Origin: Jidongwangia harbinensis
Lineage (GTDB): Bacteria > Actinomycetota > Actinomycetes > Mycobacteriales > Micromonosporaceae
Direction: 5' to 3'
NCBI RefSeq assembly: GCF_020216025.1
Contig: NZ_JAIWNC010000003.1
Span: 248,001 to 312,000 of the forward strand
Length of the DNA stretch: 64,000 bases
This document shows, in pieces, positions 1 to 9,103 of the stretch (its first letter is position 1; each line of letters opens with the position of its first letter). The notes under the pieces are model-generated. The model saw only the letters and a list, made by a program, of their open reading frames with translations, did no database searches and was not told where the DNA came from. Made by a program: the position numbers and the translations under genes.

Positions 1-2260
1 GGATGCCGCTGATGGTGTACGAACCGTCCGCGCCGGTCACCGCCGAGTAGTCGCCGCCGAACCCGCTGGCGTGGCCCAAGAAACCGACCGTGACGCCGGC
101 CGCCGGCGCTCCGGTGTCCGCGTCGGTCACCGTGCCGCTGAGCGTGCCGGTGGGCGAGTTCGCCGGCGGCGGCACGCGGAAGTCCTCGGCCGGGGCGAAG
201 TCCCCGCCGCCCTGAGAGGCGGCGAAGAAGCCCATGCCCCGTTCGGCGAAGATCTTCCAGATCTTCTTCTGCTGCTTGCCCTCGTTGACCACCAGGTCGG
301 CCTGCAGGATCGAGTTCCGCATGTCCAGGAACGACGGCTCGACCGGCGACAGCTCCATGGCCCGGGTGATCAGCTTCTGCGCCTTCTTGCTGCCGATCGC
401 GGTCCGCAGGTCCCACAGCGTCTGCGCCCAGACCTCCCCGTCGTCGTGGATCGCGGGGCCGAAGGGGTAGATCTTGCCGATGTCGCCGTACGTGTAGCCG
501 CCCGGACCGGCCCCGGGCGTGCCGGGGCAGGCCGCGGAGGTGCTGCCCACCGGGCAGTCGATGCCCTGGGTACGGATCGTCCCGCCGGTGAGCAGGTACT
601 TGCCGACCAGGACGTCGCCCTCCGCGGCGGTGTCCTCCTCGAGTCCCTTGGCGACCAGGTAGTCCATCGCGTACCAGTCGCTCCACGCCTCGCCCATCGC
701 GCCCGGCTGGTACTCGTTCAGCCCGGACAGCCCGTGGGCGTCCACCACCAGGCGGTTCGACAGGCCGTGGCCGTACTCGTGGTAGACGATGTCCGCGCTG
801 TCGCCGGAGTTGCCGGCGATCACGCTGCCGCCGTTGCGGAACAGGTACATCTGCATGGTCGGCGCGGTGCCGTCCGGCGGCGTGTACATGTTGGCGTTGT
901 TCTCGTGGTCGGGGTCGGGAGCGCCGAACGCGGTCTCCGCACCGTCGATTGAGTGCGCCTGGATCGCGTCGCCGTCGACCGCCTCGAAGTTGCCGGCCTC
1001 GCGGGTGAAGCCGATCGGCTCGGCCGCCAGGTGGTCGTGGAAGGTGCCGAGGAACCAGTACAGCTGGGCCGCGTTCTGCTCGCGGTTGGTCCGCCAGGAG
1101 TACGCGTTGAGGACGTCCCAGGAGCACTGGTACTGCGCCGAGCACGGCTCGCCGACGTCCGCGCTGAAGTCGGTGAACGGGTAGTCGAAGCTGCGCCTGC
1201 CGGCCGGCGCGATCTCCTCCGCCGGGTCCGCGACGTCGTCGTCGTCCAGGTCGGACCAGACGTGTGCGACGTTGCCCTCCAGCCGGGGCGCGTTCAGCGG
1301 CAGCCACTTGTTGAGGTTGGCGTTGACCTGGGTGCCGCCCTGCGGCGCGCCCGGGTAGTTCTGCCAGACCTGGGCGTGGTCCGCCGCCACCAGATCCTGG
1401 CGGTACAGCACCTTGCCGTCCGCGGCGTCCACCACGTGCAGGTACCCCTCGCCCGGGACCAGCGTCTGCCAGGCGAGCCGGGGCCCGGCCACGGTCTGGA
1501 ACAGCACCAGCTTGGCGTCGCTGCCGTCGGTGAACGAGGTGTCCCGTACCGCGTTTCCGGCGGAACGCTCGACCGTGGCGGTGGACGTACCGGACACGTC
1601 CGCGACGGCGGCCCGGTGGGCCTGGGCCGCGCTGATCCCGACGCTGCCCGTCGACGCCGGCAGCGCGGCCAACGGCGAACCGTCCACCTGCACCAGCCGG
1701 CCGCCGGAGGTCACGTGGGCCTTCAACCCGTTGCCGAACACCGGCACACCGTCCACGCTCTGCGTGAAGCTCAGGTGGTGCGTGCCGTCGACGTCGACGT
1801 AGTCCTTGCGCAGGGTCAGGTTCGCCACCTCCGCCGCGGCGAGCCCGAACACCTCCGGGTGCGCCTTGACGTAGTCGAGGGCCACGGTGGCCGGCGCCTT
1901 CTCGGTGGGCCCGGTCAGGAACCCGTCCAGCCGGGCGACCCGGCGCGCCGTACCGGTGGACCGGTCGATGTCGACGATCCCCTGGACGCCGAGCTTCGCG
2001 CGCAGGTCGCGCACAGGCGATCCGGACCGCAGGGCGTCGGACAGGGCGCGCCGGGTCTCGCCGGCCGGCTGCACCGCGATGGCGTCGCGTGCGTCGTAGT
2101 TCTTCGGGCGCTCCCTTTTCTGCGCCTGCTTACCCTGCTTGTCGGGCGCCCCACCGGGTTCCGGCGCGGCGACCGCGTCCGCGGGCACGAGGCCCGCGAC
2201 GAGTACGGCACCGGCGGCGGCCGCCCACCACCGCCGGCTGCGTACGGTCTTTCGATTCAT
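1..2260 (-). CDS. Secreted M36 (fungalysin-type) zinc metalloprotease, 3' part outside window
   Basis: A secreted zinc endopeptidase whose C-terminus lies beyond the window edge. The ATG at 2260 opens a signal peptide with a twin-basic start and a hydrophobic core ending near AVAA. An FTP-type propeptide follows, then the M36 catalytic domain with the zinc motif HEYGH at residues 494-498 and a downstream GEAWSDWYAMDYL segment expected to supply the third zinc ligand. The last visible part (GTLSGTVTDADTGAPAAGV) is a carboxypeptidase-regulatory-like beta-sandwich. It is a paralogue of the gene at 3528-6395: the zinc motif falls on the same residue numbers and the domain order agrees as far as it can be seen. 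By family, it should be exported and matured by removal of the propeptide, and degrade extracellular protein. Confidence 0.93.
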   Translation of the reverse strand, partial: MNRKTVRSRRWWAAAAGAVLVAGLVPADAVAAPEPGGAPDKQGKQAQKRERPKNYDARDAIAVQPAGETRRALSDALRSGSPVRDLRAKLGVQGIVDIDRSTGTARRVARLDGFLTGPTEKAPATVALDYVKAHPEVFGLAAAEVANLTLRKDYVDVDGTHHLSFTQSVDGVPVFGNGLKAHVTSGGRLVQVDGSPLAALPASTGSVGISAAQAHRAAVADVSGTSTATVERSAGNAVRDTSFTDGSDAKLVLFQTVAGPRLAWQTLVPGEGYLHVVDAADGKVLYRQDLVAADHAQVWQNYPGAPQGGTQVNANLNKWLPLNAPRLEGNVAHVWSDLDDDDVADPAEEIAPAGRRSFDYPFTDFSADVGEPCSAQYQCSWDVLNAYSWRTNREQNAAQLYWFLGTFHDHLAAEPIGFTREAGNFEAVDGDAIQAHSIDGAETAFGAPDPDHENNANMYTPPDGTAPTMQMYLFRNGGSVIAGNSGDSADIVYHEYGHGLSNRLVVDAHGLSGLNEYQPGAMGEAWSDWYAMDYLVAKGLEEDTAAEGDVLVGKYLLTGGTIRTQGIDCPVGSTSAACPGTPGAGPGGYTYGDIGKIYPFGPAIHDDGEVWAQTLWDLRTAIGSKKAQKLITRAMELSPVEPSFLDMRNSILQADLVVNEGKQQKKIWKIFAERGMGFFAASQGGGDFAPAEDFRVPPPANSPTGTLSGTVTDADTGAPAAGVTVGFLGHASGFGGDYSAVTGADGSYTISGI

Positions 2261-2310
2261 GCTGGTCCCTTTCGGATCGTTGCCGCAAGATCATCGGGCA
2301 ATATCGAGGG

Positions 2311-2340
2311 AGGTAACCAGCTCGATGTCTCTTTCTTTAT
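2311..2340 (-). promoter_or_regulatory. Conserved upstream block of M36 gene, copy A
   Basis: A 30-bp block beginning AGGTAACCAGCTCGATGTCT on the plus strand, 51 nt upstream of the protease start at 2260. About 26 of 30 positions match the block at 6510-6540 upstream of the paralogous protease, although the surrounding DNA is unrelated. It is probably a shared promoter or operator. The binding factor is unknown. Confidence 0.5.
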
Positions 2341-2530
2341 GCACCCGAGACATTCGGCGGAAATTGCGTTTCGGGCAGGTCAGCGTCGTGTCACAAACAC
2401 CCGGAGAAACGGCACTGCCATCTATTTGCAGAGGCGTCTAATTCCATCGATGTGATCGCAGCGGGACGCTCCGCGGGCGCGTTCGCTTCCAACCACCGGG
2501 GCGCTGCACGCCGCCGGCGATGGTGAAAAG

Positions 2531-2697
2531 GATCTTGGAGGCGCACGACAAGATCTCGGAGGCCCCGGTAGACCTTGGAGACCCCGGCAGATCTTGGAGG
2601 CTTGGGCAGATCTTGGAGGCTTGGGCAGATCTTGGAGTGCTCTGGCCCCTATGGGGGCGTTGCAGCTCCAAGGTTCGCTCAAGCCTCCAAGATCTCA
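2531..2697. repeat. Dispersed inverted-repeat element, copy 1
   Basis: The left arm has repeated units of the type GATCTTGGAGGC (2531, 2590, 2609, 2628, the last degenerate). A 36-nt core at 2634-2669 runs GGAG...GCCC-N6-GGGGC...GCTCC. The right arm carries the reverse-complement unit GCCTCCAAGATC near 2684-2695. The whole element could fold into one long cruciform or hairpin. Copies 2 and 3 are at 3244-3371 and 32112-32210. Confidence 0.6.
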
Positions 2698-3055
2698 TCG
2701 GAACAAGGCCGCATAGCGGGCAAAGTGTGCGTTGGACTAGCCGCAAGCCGGGACAAGGCCAAATGTCGGACAGCGATGGTTGACGATTCGCTTAGTTGCG
2801 TGACCTTCTGCCTGAACCCGGCACCATTGCCGAGACGGTCACCCGCTTCCGGACCAGAACCGCCCGAGCCTCCGAGATCCGAGCGCACGAATGCCGTCTT
2901 TTGGACACGTCGGCCTGGCGCAACTGGTCTCGAAGAACTCCGGCGACTCGCAGGCCCCCGACGGTGCCTTGGCAGCAGATGGACATCAGCGCGCGCCACG
3001 GGGACACGACCGTGGTTATTCGGAGCACCCGTCGCGCAGGCGCGCAGTCGCAGAC

Positions 3056-3136
3056 GCGCGGCGCAGCCGCAGACGCAGACGCGCGGCGCAGCCGCAGACG
3101 CAGACGCGCGGCGCAGCCGCAGACGCAGACGCGCGG
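3056..3136. repeat. 25-bp GC-rich tandem repeat
   Basis: A unit starting GCGCGGCGCAGCCGC recurs at 3056, 3081, 3106 and, partially, 3131, with an exact 25-bp period. It has no spacers and no associated gene. Confidence 0.8.
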
Positions 3137-3243
3137 CTCACCGGGGCGTCCGGCGGCATGGCGGTCGCCGGCCGACCGGACATCTACTGATCACCCCGCA
3201 TTGCATTGGACCGATTTAAGCGATATTTCGGTCGGCCTTCCCG

Positions 3244-3371
3244 CAGATCTTGGAGGCTTGGTCAAATCTTGGAGCGGAAACGCCCTCCTGGGGGCCGCCC
3301 GCCTCCAAGATCTGCCACCGCCTCCAAGATCTGCCAAAGCGTCCAAGATCTGCCGTTGCTCCGAGATCCGC
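3244..3371. repeat. Dispersed inverted-repeat element, copy 2
   Basis: The left arm contains AGATCTTGGAGGCTTGG and a degenerate second unit. The 36-nt core is at 3271-3306 (GGAGCG...GCCCTCCTGGGGGC...GCCTCC). The right arm has three successive units of the type CTCCAAGATCTGCC between 3303 and 3353. It ends shortly before the terminator of the downstream protease. Confidence 0.6.
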
Positions 3372-3479
3372 GCGCATCAGCGGTCCGGACCGGTCATCGT
3401 TGCTCAAGACGACTCGTCGCAGGACCACGAGATCCCGGTCTTTGCTGAGATCACGTCACTGGGATGTTCCAGGAAAGAA

Positions 3480-3516
3480 CGACACCGGCCGCCGCGCGTG
3501 GCGGCGACCGGTGTCG
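3480..3516 (-). terminator. Hairpin terminator of second M36 gene
   Basis: A CGACACCGG / CCGGTGTCG outer stem with an inner GCCGC / GCGGC stem begins 12 nt after the protease stop at 3528. On the minus strand it is followed by a short T-rich run (TTCTTTCC). Confidence 0.7.
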
Positions 3517-3527
3517 GAGGGGGTCGG

Positions 3528-6395
3528 TCAGCTGGACGCGGCGCCGTACACGGCGAGTTCCGTCGAGTCCAGGTACAGGCAGCCGCTCACGGTCGGCGGC
3601 TGACCGGCCGGGCAGAGGCCCGCGTCCTGCCCCTGCGTGGTCAGCATGGTGTAGCGCAGGAACGCCACGTCACTCCGGCTGCCCTCGCTCAGCGGGACCG
3701 TGGTCGGCGTGACCGTGCCGTTCGGGAACGCGCCCTCGGCCCCGACCGTCCAGGTGGTGCCGTCGCCGGAGGTCTCCACCCGGTACCGGCTGGTCGAGGC
3801 CGTCGGGTCGTCACCACACGTGGCGGACGGGTTGATCACCACTTCGGCGATGTCGACGGCGACCGGCAGCTGGACCACCACGTTCTGGCCCTCCGGTGCC
3901 ACGTCCGAACCCCAGCCCGCGGACTGCGACTGGTCGAAGAGCTGCGCCGGCCCGCACCCGTACTCCGAGTAGTCCGGCCCGGTGAAGCTGACCACGTCGC
4001 TGCCGCCGCTGATCGCGGCCCAGTCCCGGCGCAACGCCCAGTTCTGCGACTGGGTCCGGGACGCGATGGACAGGGTCAGCGACTTCGGGTCGTATCCGGC
4101 ACCGCGGGCGAAGACCTTGGCGTACGTGCCCGGGATGATGCCGGTGATGGTGTACGTACCGTCGGCGTCCGTGGTGTCGGCGTAGTCGCCGGCGAAGCCG
4201 GAGGCGTGCCCGCCGAAACCGACCTGCACGCCGGCCGCCGGAGCGCCGGTGTCGGCGTCGGTGACCGTGCCGGTGAGCGTGCCCCGCGGCGTGCCGGCCG
4301 CCGGCGGCAGCGAGAAGTCCTCGGCCGGCTCCGCGTCGTCGCCGTCGAGCGCCGCGGCGAAGTAGCCCATGCCCCGGGCCGCGAAGATCTTCCAGAGGTT
4401 CTTCTGCTGCTTGCCGTCGTTGACCACCAGGTCGGCCTGGAGGATCGAGTTGCGCATGTCCAGGAACGACGGGTTGGCCGGCGCCAGTTCCATGCCCCGG
4501 GTGATCAGCGACTGGGCCTTCGCGCTGCCGACCGCCTTGCGCAGGTCCCACAACGTCTGGGTCCAGATCTCGCCGTCGGCGTGCTCCTCGACGCCGCCCG
4601 GGTAGATCCGGCCGAAGTCGCCGTAGGTGAAGCCGCCGGCGCCGGAGCCGGGCGAGCCGGCACAGTTCTCCGCGGTGCTGCCGACCGGGCAGTCCAGGGC
4701 CTGGTAGCGGATGCTGCCGCCGGCCGTGACGTACTTGCCGACCAGGACGTCGCCGACCGCGCGGGTGTCCCGCTCCAGGCCCTCGTCGACCAGGTAGTCC
4801 ATGGCGTACCAGTCGCTCCAGGCCTCGCCCATCGCGCGGCCCTGGATGTCACCCAGGGTGGAGAGCCCGTTCGCGTCGGTCACCAGCCGGTTGGACAGGC
4901 CGTGGCCGTACTCGTGGTAGACGATGGCCGCCTCGTCGCCGGAGTTGCCGGCGATGAACGGCTCGCGGAACAGGTACATCTGCATCCGCGGCGGGATGCC
5001 GTCCGGCGGGGTGTTCATGTTGGCGTTGTTGTCGTGGTCGGCGTCCGGCAGGCCCTCCGCGACGTCCGCGCCGTCCATGGCCTCGCCCTGCACGGCGTCG
5101 CCGTCGACCGCCTCGAAGTTGCCGGCCGCCCGGGTGAAGCCGATCGGGCGGTTCCGCAGGTGATCGTGGAAGGTGCCGAGGAAGTAGTACATCTGGACCG
5201 CGTTCTGTGCCCGGTTGACCCGCCAGGAGTACGGCTCCTTCGGGTCCCACGAGCACTTGAACTGCGCCGTGCAGCCGGTCTCCGCCGCCTGCGCGGTGAA
5301 GTCGGTGAACGGGTACTCGAAGTTGCGCTTCGCCTTCGGCGCGACCTCTTCGGCCGGGTTCGGCTCGTTGTCGTCGTTCACGTCGCTGTAGACGTGCGCG
5401 ACATTGCCGGACAGCTTCGGCGAGCCGACCGGCAGCCACCGGGTGAGGTTGACCGTCCGCTGGGTGCCGCCGGCCGGTGCGCCCGGGTAGTTCGGGAACG
5501 CCTTGCCGGTGTCGTGCGCGACGGTGCTCTGCCGGAACAGCACGGTGCCCTCGGCGGCGTCGACGACGTGGATGTAGCCCTCGTCCACCGCGATGACCTG
5601 CCAGGCGAGGCGCGGGCCCGCGGCGGTCTGGAACATCACCAGCTTGGCGTTGCCGCCGTCGGTGAACGTGGTGGTCCGGGCGGCCCCGGAGGCCGCGCCC
5701 CTGACCTTGGCGGTGGAGTCGCCGAAGACGTCCGCCACGGCGGCCTCGCGGGCCTTGGCCGCGGTGAGCTTCGCCGTGCCGGGTGCGGCGGGCAGCGCGG
5801 CCAGCGGCGCGCCGTCGATCTGGATCAGCCGGCCGTCGTCGGCGACGTGCGCCTTGAGTCCGTTGCCGAAAACCGTCACGCCGTCCACGGTCTGTACGAA
5901 ACTGAGGTGGTGGGTGCCCTCGACGTCGACGTAGTCCTTGCGCAGGACCAGGCCGTCGACGGCGGCGGCGTCCAGCCCGAAGACGCCGGTGTTCGCCCGC
6001 ACGTAGTCGAGCGCGACCGCGGCGGGCTTCTTGCTGCTCTTCGCGGTCAGGAAGCCGTCGGTGCGGGCCACCCGGCGCGGCGTGCCGGTGGCCTTGTCGA
6101 TCTCGACGATGCCCTGGACGCCGAGCTTGTCGCGCAGCGCGCGGACCGCGCTGCCGGGCCGGGCGGCGGCGGCCGCCCGCCGGGCCGCCGCGGCGGCGGG
6201 CGGCACCTGGATCGAGTCACGCGAGTCGTAGTTCGCGGGACCCTCGCCCTGGGCGTCCCGGGCGGTCTGGCGAGCGATCTCGGCGGGTTCCGGCGCGGCG
6301 TTCGCCTGCGCGGGGAGCAGCCCCGCCAGCAGTACGACGCCCGCCACGGCCGCCCCCAACCGCCGGGTTCCCGGCGGCACGGACAACGGTTTCAT
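3528..6395 (-). CDS. Secreted M36 (fungalysin-type) zinc metalloprotease with C-terminal beta domains
   Basis: A complete 955-residue secreted protease. Residues 1-33 form a signal peptide ending near QANAAPEP. An FTP-type propeptide spans roughly 60-230. The M36 domain carries HEYGH at 494-498 and GEAWSDWYAMDYL some 30 residues later. After the catalytic domain comes a carboxypeptidase-regulatory-like beta-sandwich (GTLTGTVTDADTGAPAAGVQ) and a final domain of about 150 residues (starting near SGGSDVVSFTGPDY) that looks like a discoidin-type or galactose-binding fold, probably for substrate or wall binding. A hairpin terminator follows directly. Its upstream block at 6510-6540 matches the one before the paralogue at 1-2260, suggesting common control. 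The function is inferred from family; the two enzymes may differ in substrate through their C-terminal parts. Confidence 0.95.
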   Translation of the reverse strand: MKPLSVPPGTRRLGAAVAGVVLLAGLLPAQANAAPEPAEIARQTARDAQGEGPANYDSRDSIQVPPAAAAARRAAAAARPGSAVRALRDKLGVQGIVEIDKATGTPRRVARTDGFLTAKSSKKPAAVALDYVRANTGVFGLDAAAVDGLVLRKDYVDVEGTHHLSFVQTVDGVTVFGNGLKAHVADDGRLIQIDGAPLAALPAAPGTAKLTAAKAREAAVADVFGDSTAKVRGAASGAARTTTFTDGGNAKLVMFQTAAGPRLAWQVIAVDEGYIHVVDAAEGTVLFRQSTVAHDTGKAFPNYPGAPAGGTQRTVNLTRWLPVGSPKLSGNVAHVYSDVNDDNEPNPAEEVAPKAKRNFEYPFTDFTAQAAETGCTAQFKCSWDPKEPYSWRVNRAQNAVQMYYFLGTFHDHLRNRPIGFTRAAGNFEAVDGDAVQGEAMDGADVAEGLPDADHDNNANMNTPPDGIPPRMQMYLFREPFIAGNSGDEAAIVYHEYGHGLSNRLVTDANGLSTLGDIQGRAMGEAWSDWYAMDYLVDEGLERDTRAVGDVLVGKYVTAGGSIRYQALDCPVGSTAENCAGSPGSGAGGFTYGDFGRIYPGGVEEHADGEIWTQTLWDLRKAVGSAKAQSLITRGMELAPANPSFLDMRNSILQADLVVNDGKQQKNLWKIFAARGMGYFAAALDGDDAEPAEDFSLPPAAGTPRGTLTGTVTDADTGAPAAGVQVGFGGHASGFAGDYADTTDADGTYTITGIIPGTYAKVFARGAGYDPKSLTLSIASRTQSQNWALRRDWAAISGGSDVVSFTGPDYSEYGCGPAQLFDQSQSAGWGSDVAPEGQNVVVQLPVAVDIAEVVINPSATCGDDPTASTSRYRVETSGDGTTWTVGAEGAFPNGTVTPTTVPLSEGSRSDVAFLRYTMLTTQGQDAGLCPAGQPPTVSGCLYLDSTELAVYGAASS

Positions 6396-6509
6396 TCAGG
6401 CCCCTCTCGGCCGGGTCCGGACGACCCCCGCGCGAAGCCCTTGGTCCCCGTGCCGGGGCCACCCCCACATCTGTGGCCCGTGAGGGCTGATGGTGCTCAG
6501 CATCCGTTC

Positions 6510-6540
6510 AGGTAACTAGATCGATATCTTTTTCTTTACC
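6510..6540 (-). promoter_or_regulatory. Conserved upstream block of M36 gene, copy B
   Basis: The block reads AGGTAACTAGATCGATATCT and continues into TTTTCTTTACC on the plus strand. It lies 115 nt upstream of the start at 6395 and matches the block at 2311-2340. On the minus strand it is bounded by GGTAA and TTACC, so it is also weakly palindromic. Confidence 0.5.
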
Positions 6541-6686
6541 TATCTGAGATCCGTGTCCGGTTGCTCACCGTAAGCGAAGGTCCGGTTCGCCCCTGTCGGC
6601 GATGCGTGACAGCCGGGCTAACCTGTGGGGACGGGCGGCGAGCGCCGGAGGCCCACGGACCGCCGGCCGCCCGCGAACCTTCGGTT

Positions 6687-6715
6687 CCTTTTCCCCGTAT
6701 GGGCGTAGGAAAAGG
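6687..6715. promoter_or_regulatory. Inverted repeat upstream of moxR
   Basis: Perfect 8-bp arms CCTTTTCC and GGAAAAGG separated by 13 nt end 24 nt before the moxR start. It may be an operator or a leader hairpin. It stands out because the surroundings are GC-rich. Confidence 0.4.
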
Positions 6716-6739
6716 GCTTGAACAACTTGGAGGAGGCCC

Positions 6740-7789
6740 GTGACAACGCCGACCTGGGACCAGCCCGGTGGACCACTGCCGAGCGAGGAGTTCCGCGCCG
6801 CGACCCAGGCCATCATGGCCAACATCGAGCACGTCATCGAAGGTAAGAGCGCGACCGTACGGCTGGCGCTGGCCGTGCTGCTCGCCGAGGGCCACCTGCT
6901 GATCGAGGACGTGCCCGGGGTCGGCAAGACGAAGTTGGCCAAGGCGCTGGCCCGCAGCATCGACTGCTCGGTACGCCGCATCCAGTTCACGCCCGACCTG
7001 CTGCCCAGCGACGTCACCGGGGTCAGCGTCTACAACCAGGAGACCCGGGACTTCGAGTTCCGGCCGGGCGCGGTGTTCGCCAACCTGGTGGTCGGCGACG
7101 AGATCAACCGTGCCTCCCCGAAGACCCAGTCCGCGCTCCTGGAGTGCATGGAGGAACGCCAGGTCACGGTCGACGGCACCACCTACGAGCTGCAGGCGCC
7201 GTTCATGGTGATCGCGACCCAGAACCCGATCGAGATGGAGGGCACGTACCCGCTGCCCGAGGCCCAGCGCGACCGGTTCACCGCCCGCATCGCGATGGGC
7301 TACCCGGACCCCCGCGCCGAGCTGGCCATGCTCGGCGGCCACGGCGCCGTCGACCCGCTGAACAACCTGCGCTCGGTGGCCGACGCCGCGCTGGTCCGCC
7401 GCCTGATCGCCACGGTACGCGACGTGCACGCCGCGGACGCCGTCCAGCAGTACGCCATCGCCCTGGTCACCGCGACCCGGGAGGCCCCGGAGATCCGCCT
7501 CGGCGCCTCGCCGCGGTCCACGCTGCAGCTGCTGCGCACCGCCAAGGCCGTGGCCGCGCTCGACGGCCGCGACTACGTGCTGCCGGACGACCTGCAGACG
7601 CTGGCCGTGCCGGTGCTCGCCCACCGGATCATCCCGACCACGGACGCCCAGCTGAACCGGCGCACCACCGACGCCATCGTGGCCGAGATCGTGCACCGCC
7701 TGCCCCTGCCGCACGACCGCAGCCGGTCGCCGTACGACACCCGCGCCACGGGCGACGGACGGGCCCAGTACGAGTCCCGGGGGCGATGA
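6740..7789 (+). CDS. MoxR-family AAA+ ATPase
   Basis: A 349-residue AAA+ ATPase of the MoxR group, proteins that act as chaperones for maturation or metal insertion of partner complexes. Visible motifs are Walker A GVGKT near residue 60, Walker B with NLVVGDEINRA near 115, a sensor region IATQNPIEMEGTYPLPEAQRDRF and the C-terminal lid. The GTG start follows a GGAGG ribosome site with good spacing. The stop overlaps the next gene by 4 nt (ATGA), so the three genes moxR, DUF58 and transglutaminase are likely cotranslated, an arrangement common in actinobacteria. Its client is not known; the neighbours are the best candidates. Confidence 0.95.
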   Translation: MTTPTWDQPGGPLPSEEFRAATQAIMANIEHVIEGKSATVRLALAVLLAEGHLLIEDVPGVGKTKLAKALARSIDCSVRRIQFTPDLLPSDVTGVSVYNQETRDFEFRPGAVFANLVVGDEINRASPKTQSALLECMEERQVTVDGTTYELQAPFMVIATQNPIEMEGTYPLPEAQRDRFTARIAMGYPDPRAELAMLGGHGAVDPLNNLRSVADAALVRRLIATVRDVHAADAVQQYAIALVTATREAPEIRLGASPRSTLQLLRTAKAVAALDGRDYVLPDDLQTLAVPVLAHRIIPTTDAQLNRRTTDAIVAEIVHRLPLPHDRSRSPYDTRATGDGRAQYESRGR

Positions 7790-9087
7790 CCGTGCGGGAG
7801 GCCCTGCGGGGTCTGACCACCCGTGGCCGCTCGTTCCTGGCCGCGGCGGCGGCGGCCGGGATCTCCGCGTTCATCCTCGGCGAACGTGACCTGCTGCGGG
7901 TGGCGGTGCTGCTGGCCATGCTGCCGCTGCTGGCCGCCGCGTACGTCGGGCGCAGCCGGTACAAGCTGGCCTGCACCCGGTCGCTGGACCCGGCCCGCGC
8001 CCCGGTCGGCTCGAGCGCCCGGGTCATCCTGCGGCTGCAGAACCTGTCCCGGCTGCCCACCGGCACGCTGCTGCTGGAGGACCGCCTGCCGTACGCGCTG
8101 GGCAGCCGTCCCCGGGTGGTGCTGGAACGGCTCGGCGCGCACCAGGCCAGCTCGGTGGCGTACACGGTCCGCGCCGACGTGCGCGGCCGCTACCCGGTCG
8201 GCCCGCTGGTGATCCGGCTTACCGACCCGTTCGGGCTGTGCGAGCTGAACCGCTCCTTCCCCAGCGTCGACCGCCTCACCGTGATCCCGCAGGTGGTCCC
8301 GCTGCCCGCGGTCCGGCTGGCCGGCGAGTACGCGGGCACCGGCGACAGCCGCGCCCGCTCGGTGGCCGTGCACGGCGAGGACGACGCGGCCACCCGTGAG
8401 TACCGCCGCGGCGACGACCTGCGCCGGGTGCACTGGCGCTCCACGGCGCGCACCGGCGAGCTGATGGTGCGCCGCGAGGAACAGCCCTGGGAGAGCCGGG
8501 CCACCGTGGTGCTGGACACCCGGCTGTACGCGCACCGCGGCGAGGGACCGACCGCGTCGTTCGAGTGGGCGGTCTCCGCGGCCGCCAGCATCGCCATGCA
8601 CCTGCGCCAGGCCGGCTACAAGCTGCGCCTGGTCACCGGCACCGGGATCGACGTGGACGCGATCGAGGCCGGCGGCGAGGGCATCATCCTGGACACCCTG
8701 GCCGACGTGAAGACGGCCCAGAACGGCGACATCTCGGTGCTGGTCGAGCAGGTCCGGCGCCGTTCCGACGGCGGCCTGGTGATCGGGCTGTTCGGCAACC
8801 TCACGGTGGCCGAGTCGGAGGTTCTCAGTGGGCTGCGCGGCAACGGCGCGACCTGCATCGGCTTCGCCGTGGACAGCACCACCTGGCTCAACCTGGCCGG
8901 GCCGGAACGCGCCGAGGCCGACCGGGCCCAGCAGGCCGCCACCCTGGCGCTGATCCGCAGCGGCTGGCGCGCGGTGCCGGTGATGCACGGCCAGCCGCTG
9001 CCGGCGCTGTGGCCGGCCGCGGCCCGCGGCTCGCAGGGCTTCGCGTGGCGCGCGGCGATGGCCGAGACGGTGGCAGGCGGACGATGA
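7786..9087 (+). CDS. DUF58 domain protein
   Basis: A 433-residue protein starting with ATG inside the moxR stop. Two hydrophobic segments near the N-terminus (about 15-65) anchor it in the membrane. The DUF58 core contains the hallmark REYRRGDDLRRVHWRSTART near residues 205-225 and then an extended, von-Willebrand-like alpha/beta region with VVLDTR. DUF58 proteins always accompany MoxR ATPases and are thought to be their partners. A 16-nt gap with an AGGAGGT ribosome site leads into the transglutaminase gene. Confidence 0.92.
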   Translation: MTVREALRGLTTRGRSFLAAAAAAGISAFILGERDLLRVAVLLAMLPLLAAAYVGRSRYKLACTRSLDPARAPVGSSARVILRLQNLSRLPTGTLLLEDRLPYALGSRPRVVLERLGAHQASSVAYTVRADVRGRYPVGPLVIRLTDPFGLCELNRSFPSVDRLTVIPQVVPLPAVRLAGEYAGTGDSRARSVAVHGEDDAATREYRRGDDLRRVHWRSTARTGELMVRREEQPWESRATVVLDTRLYAHRGEGPTASFEWAVSAAASIAMHLRQAGYKLRLVTGTGIDVDAIEAGGEGIILDTLADVKTAQNGDISVLVEQVRRRSDGGLVIGLFGNLTVAESEVLSGLRGNGATCIGFAVDSTTWLNLAGPERAEADRAQQAATLALIRSGWRAVPVMHGQPLPALWPAAARGSQGFAWRAAMAETVAGGR

Positions 9088-9103
9088 CTTCAGGAGGTAC
9101 GCG

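Larger units (their letters stand above)
2261..3527. other. Repeat-rich intergenic region between two M36 protease genes
   Basis: I see no convincing gene in these 1.27 kb: open frames here have no recognisable domain and run through repeats. The region holds the promoter block of the upstream protease (2311-2340), two copies of a dispersed inverted-repeat family with 36-nt cores at 2634-2669 and 3271-3306, a 25-bp GC-rich tandem repeat (3056-3136), and the terminator of the downstream protease (3480-3516). Base composition is visibly less GC-biased than in the genes, particularly at 2290-2350 and 2700-2900. Confidence 0.7.
6396..6739. other. Divergent intergenic region between M36 protease and moxR
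   Basis: No gene is seen. It holds the conserved block at 6510-6540 serving the leftward protease and a 29-nt inverted repeat just before moxR (CCTTTTCC at 6687-6694, GGAAAAGG at 6708-6715). A short CTGTC-N10-GACAG inverted repeat lies near 6595-6615. No clear -35/-10 pair could be assigned with confidence. Confidence 0.6.

Noticed and set aside
2261..3527. Insertion sequence remnant between the proteases
   Set aside because: There are inverted repeats, but no transposase fragment or flanking target duplication was recognised.
2796..6515. A plus-strand open frame of over 1200 codons
   Set aside because: It runs antisense through the second M36 protease and through the 25-bp repeat; it is a shadow of the protease gene.
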